From positions 1 to 14,308 of the forward strand of contig CAZYBC010000025.1 of assembly GCA_964645645.1 (NCBI GenBank): a stretch of DNA of 14,308 bases, read 5' to 3'. Shown in pieces: positions 7,062 to 13,366 of the stretch (its first letter is position 1; every line of letters starts with the position of its first letter). The translations under genes were made by a program, and so were the position numbers. The notes beneath the pieces were generated by a model, which saw nothing but the letters and a program-made list of their open reading frames with translations, did no database searches and was not told where the DNA came from. Source of the stretch: CAZYBC01 sp964645645 (GTDB lineage: Bacteria; Patescibacteriota; Microgenomatia; UBA1400; PJMF01).

Positions 7062-7657
7062 TTAATTTTTCTAGCAATAATAACTTGATGCTGTTCCTGA
7101 TTAGAAAAATCAATTTCATCTATTAAAATTTCAAAACCGGCTTCTTTAAGCAGCTGGCGATTTTGTGCTGGGCCATAGTGGCTAGACCACATTTTTTGGC
7201 CATAAAAATCATGCCAACCTTCAAAATCTTTCTCACCCATTGTAATTAGTAATAGACCATTAATCGGTAAAAAAGAATTAAAAATTTTTAGGAATTGACC
7301 ATGGTCTTTTCTAGGCAAATGAAAAAGCGTGTAATAACAAACTACGGCATCAACTTGGTAATCACCAGTTTGTAAATTGGCAAGATCTTCTACAATAAAT
7401 TCGCCGCGTGGACAATTTTTTTTAGCCAAAAAAATTTGTTGCTCACTAAAATCTATCCCAGTTACTAAATGACCTTTTTTAAGTAATTTTTCAGCAATTG
7501 GTAAACCATTACCACAACCTAAATCTAAAATGTGAGATTTAGCTGGCAATAATTGCAAAAACTTATTGAGATATTTACTATTACCCAAATTTTTTCTATC
7601 TTGGTTGTAAAGATGAGCCACTTGGTTATAAACTTTTTGAATCAAATTAGTGGTCAT
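7058..7657 (-). CDS. Class I SAM-dependent methyltransferase
   Basis: 199 residues from the ATG at 7657. The frame can be opened 13 codons earlier at a TTG (7696), but that start would lie inside the upstream gene. The ATG falls 4 nt after that gene's stop and is preferred. Motif I ILDLGCGNG is at 43-51, the motif II acidic residue D69 follows VTGIDFS, VDAVVCYYTLFHLP is motif IV-like, and LLLITMGEKDFEG a later strand. This is the methyltransferase_11/25 type. The substrate is unknown. The position between a glycosyltransferase and an LCP gene suggests modification of an envelope glycan or lipid-linked precursor, which is inference from context only. Confidence 0.88.
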   Translation of the reverse strand: MTTNLIQKVYNQVAHLYNQDRKNLGNSKYLNKFLQLLPAKSHILDLGCGNGLPIAEKLLKKGHLVTGIDFSEQQIFLAKKNCPRGEFIVEDLANLQTGDYQVDAVVCYYTLFHLPRKDHGQFLKIFNSFLPINGLLLITMGEKDFEGWHDFYGQKMWSSHYGPAQNRQLLKEAGFEILIDEIDFSNQEQHQVIIARKIK

Positions 7658-7661
7658 AAAT

Positions 7662-9377
7662 TTATTTTTTGTTTTTAAGCGAGCAAAGTTCAGCAAATTC
7701 TAAAAGCTCTTTTTCACTTAATTTATTAGATTCCCAGGCTCTTAAAGCAATTTCTTCTGGATGAAATCTATTCTGACGAGTATAAACAAAATCAGGCTCA
7801 TATTTTTTGAAATCAACAGCATCTGAGTCATTAGCAGAAGCAACAACTAAAACATTTTCTTCTGTTAAATAACAAGGTGCCGTATTAACTTTAACTGGCC
7901 AAAAATACAAATTATCAATTTGCTTAATACCTTCCATTAATTGTTCATCTCTGTCATTAGTATTTTTTTGCACTAAAGCTGGATCTATCTGATTATACCA
8001 AGCAAAGAAAATATAAGGTTGAGTATCGGTAGTCGTGAAATAAACTTTATTATAGTTATGTCTTTTTTGCCAAACATCAAGGCTAGCTTGTTGATAAAAA
8101 CCGTGCCAATAATGCTCAGAATCTTCTGGAAAATAAATCAGCCATTCATGCAGATACCAAGAAAAATTAATTAAAAAAACTAAACTAAACAACAAATTGA
8201 TTAATAACCCATTGATCTTTAATTTTTGTTTTAAAAATTCCATTGTCAAAATAATTCCTCTTGCCGCAAAAAAAGCTAAAGCTGGCAACATAATTAAACA
8301 GCGATTAGGGTTAGGAGCCCCTTTAGTTAAAGCTGAAGGAATTGGCGAAATTAATAACCAAGCAAGAAAAAACCAAAATAATTTATCTCGCTTATTAGTG
8401 GCAAAAAAGCTAATTAATAAAAATGGAATTAAAATTAATAAAAAATTACCCTGCCGATTAAAAGAAAAAGCATTAGTTTGATTATTGAATGGCAGAAAAA
8501 ATTCTGGCGAAAAATGATTGGCATAATTACGACTCAACTTAACTAAAATAACCCAAGCTTTATTATTAAAAACACGAGTAAACGGATAATTTAACACACG
8601 ATTACGATAAATTCCTTCTTCAACTTGCGTAGTTAATTCAGTTTCATCCCAAAATAAAACTTTTTTTGCTCTATCACCACTGTTGGAGAACAAGATTCCA
8701 TACCAAATTACCATTGTGCCTAAAACAAATAGAATCAAGGAAATTGAATATTTTTTTAAATATTTCCTTAAAGAGCTACCCACAAAAACTAAAAAATAAA
8801 TAAATATTTGCATTGGCACAAATAATCTTGCCGAATGATAAACATACATTGATAGTATTAATAAAAATGATCCAACTAATTTCTTTTTAACATCTTGATT
8901 AAACCAAAGCCAAAAACCTAACAGCATTAATCCTAAGGAAGGCATTGGCTCAAAACAAATTCTGGCATAATGCAAAAACCAAGGATTAGTAAGCAAAACT
9001 AAACCAGATAATAAAGCTAAACCCTTACTAGAAGAATTTTCTTTAATCAAAAAAATTAATCCTAAAACTCCAGCTATAGCCAATAAAACTACGGGCATTC
9101 TAGCCATAGCTTGATTAATCCCTCCAATCAAGAAAAAAGGCATAATTGTATAAGAAAGGAAACCAGATTTAAAATCACCAAAAGATTTAATAAATAATGG
9201 CCATGATCTTCCCCATTCATCTTTACCAGTTTTTAATAAACTAAAAGAATTATAAGCATTAGCTGCCTCATCCCAAGCAAAACCATTTGGGATAGTATTG
9301 AGCTTAAAAGTAGTTAAAAATAGGCCAAAAGCAATTAATAAACTAATTAACAAATAAAAATAATGTTTCTTAATCAT
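7662..9377 (-). CDS. GT-C fold membrane glycosyltransferase (GT39/ArnT-like)
   Basis: 571 residues, with about ten or more hydrophobic segments through residue about 420 and a soluble C-terminal domain. The first extracytoplasmic loop carries NGFAWDEAANAY with the D36-E37 pair expected for the catalytic Asp of PMT/ArnT-type enzymes, followed by GKDEWGRSWPLFIKSFGDFKSG. Such enzymes move a sugar from a polyprenyl phosphate to a lipid, glycan or protein outside the membrane. It heads a three-gene unit with a methyltransferase and an LCP transferase. Acceptor and donor are not predictable here. The C-terminal region (about 430-571) has no motif I can name. Confidence 0.85.
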   Translation of the reverse strand: MIKKHYFYLLISLLIAFGLFLTTFKLNTIPNGFAWDEAANAYNSFSLLKTGKDEWGRSWPLFIKSFGDFKSGFLSYTIMPFFLIGGINQAMARMPVVLLAIAGVLGLIFLIKENSSSKGLALLSGLVLLTNPWFLHYARICFEPMPSLGLMLLGFWLWFNQDVKKKLVGSFLLILSMYVYHSARLFVPMQIFIYFLVFVGSSLRKYLKKYSISLILFVLGTMVIWYGILFSNSGDRAKKVLFWDETELTTQVEEGIYRNRVLNYPFTRVFNNKAWVILVKLSRNYANHFSPEFFLPFNNQTNAFSFNRQGNFLLILIPFLLISFFATNKRDKLFWFFLAWLLISPIPSALTKGAPNPNRCLIMLPALAFFAARGIILTMEFLKQKLKINGLLINLLFSLVFLINFSWYLHEWLIYFPEDSEHYWHGFYQQASLDVWQKRHNYNKVYFTTTDTQPYIFFAWYNQIDPALVQKNTNDRDEQLMEGIKQIDNLYFWPVKVNTAPCYLTEENVLVVASANDSDAVDFKKYEPDFVYTRQNRFHPEEIALRAWESNKLSEKELLEFAELCSLKNKK

Positions 9378-9386
9378 GACGCTAAA

Positions 9387-9414
9387 ACTATAACAGAAAT
9401 TATCTTCTATTCAA
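9387..9414 (-). promoter_or_regulatory. Promoter of the glycosyltransferase-methyltransferase-LCP operon
   Basis: On the minus strand TTGAAT (plus 9409-9414), a 16-nt spacer and TATAGT (plus 9387-9392) are followed after 9 nt by the ATG at 9377. The expected start is about 2-3 nt before the ATG, so the leader is almost absent. Confidence 0.65.
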
Positions 9415-9450
9415 ACCAGAAATCTCAAGCCATGAAACAACAGCCTATAA

Positions 9451-9479
9451 TTGTTATTTTAAAGCTTATGTGTTATAAT
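9451..9479 (+). promoter_or_regulatory. Promoter of the DEAD-box helicase gene
   Basis: TTGTTA (9451-9456), a 17-nt spacer and a perfect TATAAT (9474-9479). It predicts a start near 9486 and an untranslated leader of about 145 nt, very unlike the near-zero leaders on the other strand. The leader contains a 12-nt palindrome (9508-9519, TAAGCTAGCTTA) and the hairpin at 9579-9616. Confidence 0.7.
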
Positions 9480-9578
9480 AATTTTTCGTTAAAATAATCA
9501 ATGGGTTTAAGCTAGCTTAGGTTTTTGAATTTTCAATTTTCCAAATTTATTCGCTTCTTGTCTTTTACCTTTTGTGTC

Positions 9579-9616
9579 TAATAAGACTACTGACTCAAGT
9601 CTAATCAGTCTTATTA
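9579..9616 (+). promoter_or_regulatory. Hairpin in the helicase 5' leader
   Basis: TAATAAGACT (9579-9588) pairs perfectly with AGTCTTATTA (9607-9616). Inside, GAC..GTC (9592-9594/9599-9601) can form a further short stem, and several GACT/AGTC copies allow alternative pairings. The structure ends 13 nt before the helicase ATG, leaving the weak AAAGAAAG ribosome-binding region free. Long structured leaders are common on cold-shock and RNA helicase genes, so a regulatory role is plausible but unproven. Confidence 0.5.
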
Positions 9617-9629
9617 AAGAAAGAAGTAT

Positions 9630-10862
9630 ATGTATCGTTCTAGAAATTCATTTTCTAATGCTAATAGTAGATCCCATGGTGGAAACAGACGTGGTGGTTT
9701 TGGTGGCAGTAATGGAAATTACGCACCAAGACGTTCAAACAATTTTTCAAGAAGAAAAATCATTTCTTTTAACCCTTCCATGCTGGTTAAAACAGCAGTA
9801 GCAAATCCAGAAAAACCAGCCTACGTGGCTAAACATCAATTTACTGATTTTGCCCTTAATGCTCAATTAGAAAAAAATATTTTAGCTAAAGGTTACAATA
9901 ACCCCACTCCAATTCAGGATAAAATTATTCCTTATATTTTGGAAGGTAAAGATGTAATTGGCTTAGCTAATACTGGCACCGGCAAAACCGCTGCCTTTTT
10001 AATTCCTTTAGTTAATAATTTTATTCAACAAAAATCTGGGAAAGTGCTGATTATGGCTCCTACCAGAGAATTGGCTGTCCAAATTGAAGCAGAGCTTAAA
10101 ACCTTTATTCGTGGCATGAAATTATATTCAAGTTTATGTATTGGTGGAGCTTCAATGAATCGCCAAATTAATGATTTAAAAAATCGTCCAGAATTTGTAA
10201 TTGGAACTCCAGGAAGATTAATCGATTTAGAAAAAAGAAGAGTTTTAAATTTTGCTACTTTTTCTGCTATTGTTTTAGATGAAGTTGATCAAATGTTTGA
10301 CATGGGTTTTATTCAAGATATGAAATATGTAATCGCCCGCTTACCACAAGAACGTCATTCTTTATTCTTTTCTGCTACCTTACCAAGCAAGTTGAATGAT
10401 ATTGTGCATAGCTTTTTAAGAAATCCTATTAAGGTTGAAATTGAACAACAACGAGCCTCATTAAATGTTCAACAAGATGTCATTAAAGTAAATGGCCAGT
10501 CAAAGCCAGAATTATTAAGTGATTTATTAATCCAAGAAGGTTTTGATAAAGTTTTAGTGTTTGGTAGAACTAAACACGGTTTAGATAAATTAGATGAAAT
10601 TCTATATAAAAAAGGCTTTAAAGTAGCGACTATTCATGGCAATAAAAGCCAAGGTCAACGTCAAAGAGCTTTAAGAAAATTCAAAGATAATTATATCCAA
10701 GTACTTTTAGCCACTGATATCGCTTCTAGAGGTTTAGATATCGATAACGTTACTCACGTTATTAACTATGACCTTCCTGAAACTTATGAAGATTATATTC
10801 ATAGAATTGGTCGTACCGGTAGGGCTAACAAAACTGGCAAAGCATTAAGCTTTGTAGATTAA
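9630..10862 (+). CDS. DEAD-box ATP-dependent RNA helicase
   Basis: 410 residues. The N-terminal 1-45 is rich in Gly, Arg, Ser and Asn (RGG-like: GGNRRGGFGG). The helicase core follows: Q motif around F71-Q96, motif I ANTGTGKT 113-120, Ia PTRELA 144-149, TPGR 193-196, motif II DEVD 217-220 (Asp-Glu-Val-Asp instead of DEAD), SAT 248-250, TDIASRGLD, and HRIGRTGR 391-398. It unwinds or remodels RNA during ribosome assembly, decay or cold adaptation. The protein ends about 12 residues after motif VI, without the C-terminal extension usual in DeaD/RhlE. The basic RNA-binding tail is at the N-terminus instead. No frameshifted continuation is visible after the stop. Confidence 0.95.
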   Translation: MYRSRNSFSNANSRSHGGNRRGGFGGSNGNYAPRRSNNFSRRKIISFNPSMLVKTAVANPEKPAYVAKHQFTDFALNAQLEKNILAKGYNNPTPIQDKIIPYILEGKDVIGLANTGTGKTAAFLIPLVNNFIQQKSGKVLIMAPTRELAVQIEAELKTFIRGMKLYSSLCIGGASMNRQINDLKNRPEFVIGTPGRLIDLEKRRVLNFATFSAIVLDEVDQMFDMGFIQDMKYVIARLPQERHSLFFSATLPSKLNDIVHSFLRNPIKVEIEQQRASLNVQQDVIKVNGQSKPELLSDLLIQEGFDKVLVFGRTKHGLDKLDEILYKKGFKVATIHGNKSQGQRQRALRKFKDNYIQVLLATDIASRGLDIDNVTHVINYDLPETYEDYIHRIGRTGRANKTGKALSFVD

Positions 10863-10880
10863 AGTTAAAAAAGGTTCTGG

Positions 10881-10915
10881 GTTCGCAAACGAAGTCTTGA
10901 GTTCGCAAACGAAGT
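10881..10915 (+). repeat. Tandem 15-bp repeat with small palindromes
   Basis: GTTCGCAAACGAAGT occurs at 10881-10895 and again at 10901-10915, a 20-bp period, just after the helicase stop. Each copy contains TTCG-CAAA-CGAA, able to form a 4-bp hairpin, and a third short hairpin AAGT-gcaac-ACTT follows (10912-10924). No T-run follows, so this is not an obvious terminator. It could be a 3' stability element, a protein-binding site or a copy of a dispersed repeat. Confidence 0.7.
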
Positions 10916-10946
10916 GCAACACTTAGCCGGCAAAGCGTCCTATAAT

Positions 10947-10975
10947 TTGTAATTTAAGCATTTTCAGTATATAAT
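10947..10975 (+). promoter_or_regulatory. Promoter of small transcription unit A
   Basis: TTGTAA (10947-10952), a 17-nt spacer and a perfect TATAAT (10970-10975). It predicts a start near 10982, so the transcript would begin almost exactly at the base of the hairpin at 10984. Confidence 0.65.
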
Positions 10976-10983
10976 ATAGTAGT

Positions 10984-11070
10984 GGTAAAGATAAATTTTT
11001 AACCAACAACGGTTAAATTATTTATCTTTGCCAAATGAAGTGAAGTTATAATTCCAGCAAAAAGCTGGAA
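10984..11070 (+). promoter_or_regulatory. Two-hairpin 5' leader of unit A
   Basis: A long hairpin pairs 10984-10996 with 11020-11032 (13 bp including one G-U). It continues with TTTAACC (10998-11004) and GGTTAAA (11011-11017) around an AACAAC loop. A second hairpin, TTCCAGC-aaaaa-GCTGGAA, spans 11052-11070. Both precede the AGGAGG at 11081-11086. A very stable stem at the extreme 5' end would protect the RNA or control access to the ribosome-binding site. Confidence 0.6.
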
Positions 11071-11094
11071 ATTTAAGATTAGGAGGAAAAAGAG

Positions 11095-11205
11095 ATGAGT
11101 TAGGAGTTGTGTTTACTAATTGTATTTGTTATTTCTTGTATTATTGGACTTGGCTTGGGGCTAACCTCAGCACTCAAAGAAATAAGCCAAGAGCGCCATA
11201 AATAA
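11095..11205 (+). pseudogene. Small membrane-peptide ORF with in-frame TAG at codon 3 (unit A)
   Basis: A perfect AGGAGG (11081-11086) sits 8 nt before ATG (11095). The frame reads Met-Ser, then TAG at 11101-11103, then continues open for 33 codons to TAA (11203-11205). The continuation is ELCLLIVFVISCIIGLGLG followed by LTSALKEISQERHK: one hydrophobic segment and a short charged tail. It is too short for routine gene calling. TAG is a real stop elsewhere in this window (queA). The options are a decayed gene, a two-codon regulatory ORF, re-initiation at TTG (11107), or stop readthrough. The size and layout mirror the intact ORF at 13367. Decay, or a purely regulatory role, seems most likely. 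Confidence 0.45.
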
Positions 11206-11232
11206 AAAAAACGCTAAAAAGCTTTCACTTTG

Positions 11233-11261
11233 CCGGTAGCTAATTACTACCGGTTTTTTTT
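11233..11261 (+). terminator. Intrinsic terminator of unit A
   Basis: CCGGTAG (11233-11239) pairs with CTACCGG (11247-11253) around a 7-nt loop, followed by eight T residues (11254-11261). Confidence 0.85.
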
Positions 11262-11316
11262 AATTCATTGATCTAATTTAACTTACATATTCAATATATC
11301 TTTCTCTGATATCTTT

Positions 11317-11363
11317 TGATATAATTAAGTTAATTTATTTTAATTACGCATCTTTAAAGATGC
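11317..11363 (+). promoter_or_regulatory. Extended -10 promoter and palindromic leader of the 148-aa gene
   Basis: TGATATAAT (TG-n-TATAAT, hexamer at 11320-11325) is an extended -10 with no clear -35. A perfect 16-nt palindrome, GCATCTTTAAAGATGC, at 11348-11363 ends 13 nt before the ATG and could be a hairpin in the leader or an operator. Confidence 0.5.
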
Positions 11364-11376
11364 TAAGAAAAAAAAT

Positions 11377-11823
11377 ATGCCTAAAACACATGAAATTTCA
11401 TATCAAGGCGAAGAAAGCTTAAAAATTGTTCCTCAATACATAATTAATGGTGGAATTGAAGCCCAAAGTTTGCCTAACGTTGAACAAGAAATTGAACAAA
11501 CACTTTTAGAAGATCGAGATCGAAACCCAATTTTACACCTAATTCTTGAACCTCTTTACTTTAATACTTTACGTCTTCAAGGTAAAATTACTCAAGAACA
11601 ACTAGATAATCCTGATTCATATCCAGAATTAAGTACTAGAACCAAAATAAATGAAGATGAAAAATTGGAAAAAGTTACAATTACGACTGTTTATGGAGTA
11701 AAAATTCTAGGCAAAAAATATATAATCAAAACAATGCCAAAATTAGAAATGGTTAAAAGATATGGCTGGCAACACGTGGTTGTTGTTAGAGTCCCAAAAG
11801 CTCAAAATACAAAAGCTAGCTAA
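11377..11823 (+). CDS. Unknown 148-aa protein
   Basis: Not recognised. Soluble, with no signal peptide or membrane segment. It has a negatively charged central region (about 38-50 and 92-97) and a basic, beta-rich-looking C-terminal half with a short hydrophobic strand near the end (HVVVVRVP). There are no cysteines and no catalytic motif I can name. The start ATG follows an A-rich stretch without a clear Shine-Dalgarno. It has its own extended -10 promoter and lies between unit A and the M20 leader. Function unknown. Confidence 0.7.
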   Translation: MPKTHEISYQGEESLKIVPQYIINGGIEAQSLPNVEQEIEQTLLEDRDRNPILHLILEPLYFNTLRLQGKITQEQLDNPDSYPELSTRTKINEDEKLEKVTITTVYGVKILGKKYIIKTMPKLEMVKRYGWQHVVVVRVPKAQNTKAS

Positions 11824-11839
11824 ATATTAAAATCTTATT

Positions 11840-11845
11840 TATAAT
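11840..11845 (+). promoter_or_regulatory. -10 element 7 nt before the leader peptide ATG
   Basis: A perfect TATAAT (11840-11845) is 7 nt before ATG at 11853, the same geometry as the leaderless genes on the other strand. No strong -35 is present. It would start a transcript covering the attenuator and, on readthrough, the M20 gene. Confidence 0.5.
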
Positions 11846-11852
11846 CATAATT

Positions 11853-11927
11853 ATGTTACTTACTAACCTTATTCACCATCATTGGTTTTCTTTAACCCTC
11901 AAGGAGGTGAATTTGTTAGTGGCATAA
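11853..11927 (+). CDS. Putative leader peptide (24 aa) of the M20 peptidase gene
   Basis: The ORF runs ATG (11853) to TAA (11925) and encodes MLLTNLIHHHWFSLTLKEV plus NLLVA. It has three consecutive His codons (CAC CAT CAT, 11874-11882), then Trp, and many Leu codons. It is preceded by TATAAT at leaderless spacing and followed by an intrinsic terminator, then the M20 gene. Inside it lies AAGGAGGT (11901-11908), which can pair with part of the terminator. It could instead serve as a Shine-Dalgarno for a 4-codon ORF beginning at TTG 11913. The attenuation reading is inference from layout. No homologue is recognised. Confidence 0.4.
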   Translation: MLLTNLIHHHWFSLTLKEVNLLVA

Positions 11928-11980
11928 ATCTCAATTATCAAATCTAAAAAACCAAAACCTCCTTAACCGGAGGTTTTTTT
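11901..11980 (+). terminator. Attenuator: antiterminator and intrinsic terminator before the M20 gene
   Basis: The terminator is AACCTCC (11956-11962) paired with GGAGGTT (11969-11975) around TTAACC, ending in T residues to 11980. Its left arm ACCTCCTT (11957-11964) is also perfectly complementary to AAGGAGGT at 11901-11908 inside the leader ORF. Either the 11901 element or the 11969 element can hold the CCTCC strand, but not both. No promoter is visible between the terminator and the M20 ATG, so the gene would need readthrough. The terminator itself is solid; the switch is inferred. Confidence 0.65.
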
Positions 11981-12011
11981 GTATTAAAAATATTAAAAAA
12001 AGAAAGGAAAA

Positions 12012-13106
12012 ATGCTTAACCAAGCTCAATTTTTACAACAATTAGAAAAGTTAGTTACTTTAAAAACTATTTCAGGTCAACTTAAAGAAAATGCTTTAGC
12101 TTTAGACTATGTTAAAAGTTTAATTTCACCTCAAGCTAAAATTAAACTAATTAAACAAGGTCCCACTCAGCTATTGCTGGCTTCTAATAGCAACACAACC
12201 ACTCCAGATTTTGCTTATCTTGTCCACTTAGATGTGGTGGCTGGTGGTGACAATTTATTTAGCATCCGTCAAAAACAAAATTTAATTTTTGGCCGTGGGG
12301 TCAGTGATATGAAATTTGCCGCACCCTTAGGCATTGCGCTGCTTAATGAGTTAATTGCTACCAAAAATCCACTCACTTTTTCTTTAGCTTTTACCACTGA
12401 TGAAGAGATGGGTGGTTTTAACTGTACACCTTATTTAATAAATCAACTTAATTGGAGACCAAAAGTTTTAATTGTTCCCGATGGCGGAGATAATCTAACT
12501 TTTGTCAACAAAACTAAAGGCGTGGCTCAATTCTTAATTACAGCTAAAGGCAAAACTGCTCACGCTTCAAAAACATGGGATGGTAAAAATGCCTTACCAG
12601 CTTTATGTAAGTTAGTTGTTGAGTTAGAAAAAAAATATGGAAAAAATAATCAGCAGGAAAATTGGAAAACCACTCTCAATTTTGGTCAGCTTAATGGTGG
12701 AATTTCCACTAACCAAGTTTGCGATAGCGCAACTTTAAAAATTGATTATCGCTACCCGCAAACTGATTCTATTGAAAAAATCGAAGCAAAACTTTTAAAG
12801 CTAATTAATACAATTGAGCCTAACTTAACAATTAAAAAGTTATCAACTGGCTTACCAACTTTTACTGATCTAAAATTACCAGTAGTACAACAATTTTTAA
12901 GTTGTCTAGAAAAACAATTTAAACAAAAAATATTAATCAAAGGTGAAAGTGGAGCGTCAGATGCCAGATACTTTGCCAAATTTAATATTCCAATCCTAAT
13001 GATTAAACCCTTAGGTGGTAATATCCACAGTGAAAATGAATGGCTGGATGTTGACTCAAGCATGAAATTTTATCAAGCTTTACGAAAATTTTTGGGAATC
13101 GAATAA
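12012..13106 (+). CDS. M20 family zinc metallopeptidase/deacylase (ArgE/DapE/dipeptidase type)
   Basis: 364 residues, full length. Metal and catalytic motifs: LVHLDVV with H72 and D74, GRGVSDMK with D99, TTDEEMGG with E131-E132, VPDGGD with D157, and a C-terminal GGNIHSENEW with H339. The dimerisation-domain histidine H184 lies in GKTAHAS, and GASDARYF is also conserved. The enzyme removes an acyl group or an amino acid from a small peptide or acyl-amino acid in the cytoplasm. The precise substrate is not predictable (acetylornithine, succinyl-DAP or dipeptides). AAAGGA just before the ATG is a fair Shine-Dalgarno. A His-rich leader upstream would suit a dipeptidase supplying amino acids, but this is speculative. 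Confidence 0.92.
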   Translation: MLNQAQFLQQLEKLVTLKTISGQLKENALALDYVKSLISPQAKIKLIKQGPTQLLLASNSNTTTPDFAYLVHLDVVAGGDNLFSIRQKQNLIFGRGVSDMKFAAPLGIALLNELIATKNPLTFSLAFTTDEEMGGFNCTPYLINQLNWRPKVLIVPDGGDNLTFVNKTKGVAQFLITAKGKTAHASKTWDGKNALPALCKLVVELEKKYGKNNQQENWKTTLNFGQLNGGISTNQVCDSATLKIDYRYPQTDSIEKIEAKLLKLINTIEPNLTIKKLSTGLPTFTDLKLPVVQQFLSCLEKQFKQKILIKGESGASDARYFAKFNIPILMIKPLGGNIHSENEWLDVDSSMKFYQALRKFLGIE

Positions 13107-13190
13107 TAAATTTTTTAACTCGAAGCTAAGCTACTCTAGACTTTGAATGTAATTTTTTCTGGCTAAAACCAACAAAATTGACGATTGGAG

Positions 13191-13345
13191 TATAATCAAG
13201 TTATAAAAGTAAACTTAAACAAAGCGTTTAAATTAATTACTTTTGTAAAAAACTCTTTGAAGTACAGAAACTCTTAGAGATTGCTATTTAATATATAAAT
13301 CATTTGTATCTTAAATAGCAGTCTCTAAAAAAAGAGGCTGACTTT
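13191..13345 (+). promoter_or_regulatory. Promoter and switchable two-hairpin leader of unit B
   Basis: TATAAT at 13191-13196 predicts a start near 13203 (a weaker alternative is TTGACG 13178-13183 with TATAAA 13202-13207). The 5' end folds as AAAAGTAA (13205-13212)/TTACTTTT (13237-13244) with inner TTAAAC/GTTTAA (13215-13220/13226-13231). A second hairpin pairs 13274-13291 with 13311-13328, 18 bp with one G-U. Segment 13319-13326 (CAGTCTCT) can instead pair with AGAGGCTG at 13333-13340, so two exclusive folds exist upstream of the AGGAGG (13356-13361). Confidence 0.55.
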
Positions 13346-13366
13346 TCTCTTACTTAGGAGGATATT

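Noticed and set aside
7058..7696. TTG start for the methyltransferase 13 codons upstream
   Set aside because: It would overlap the glycosyltransferase by 35 nt. The ATG at 7657 is 4 nt after the upstream stop and begins the conserved region.
8197..8481. Plus-strand ORF inside the glycosyltransferase gene
   Set aside because: A low-complexity Lys/Asn/Ile shadow of a membrane-protein gene.
9574..9801. Plus-strand ORF overlapping the helicase start
   Set aside because: It is out of frame with the helicase, begins inside the leader hairpin region and has no protein signature.
10881..10915. CRISPR array
   Set aside because: Only two 15-bp units with a 5-bp gap. Repeat and spacer lengths do not fit, and no cas genes are nearby.
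11109..11201. Alternative GTG-started frame in unit A
   Set aside because: It gives an aromatic, Cys/Trp-rich 30-residue peptide without plausible features. The ATG-frame reading has a clean membrane segment and a well-placed Shine-Dalgarno.
12752..13063. Minus-strand ORF in the M20 gene
   Set aside because: Antisense shadow of the C-terminal catalytic part of the peptidase.
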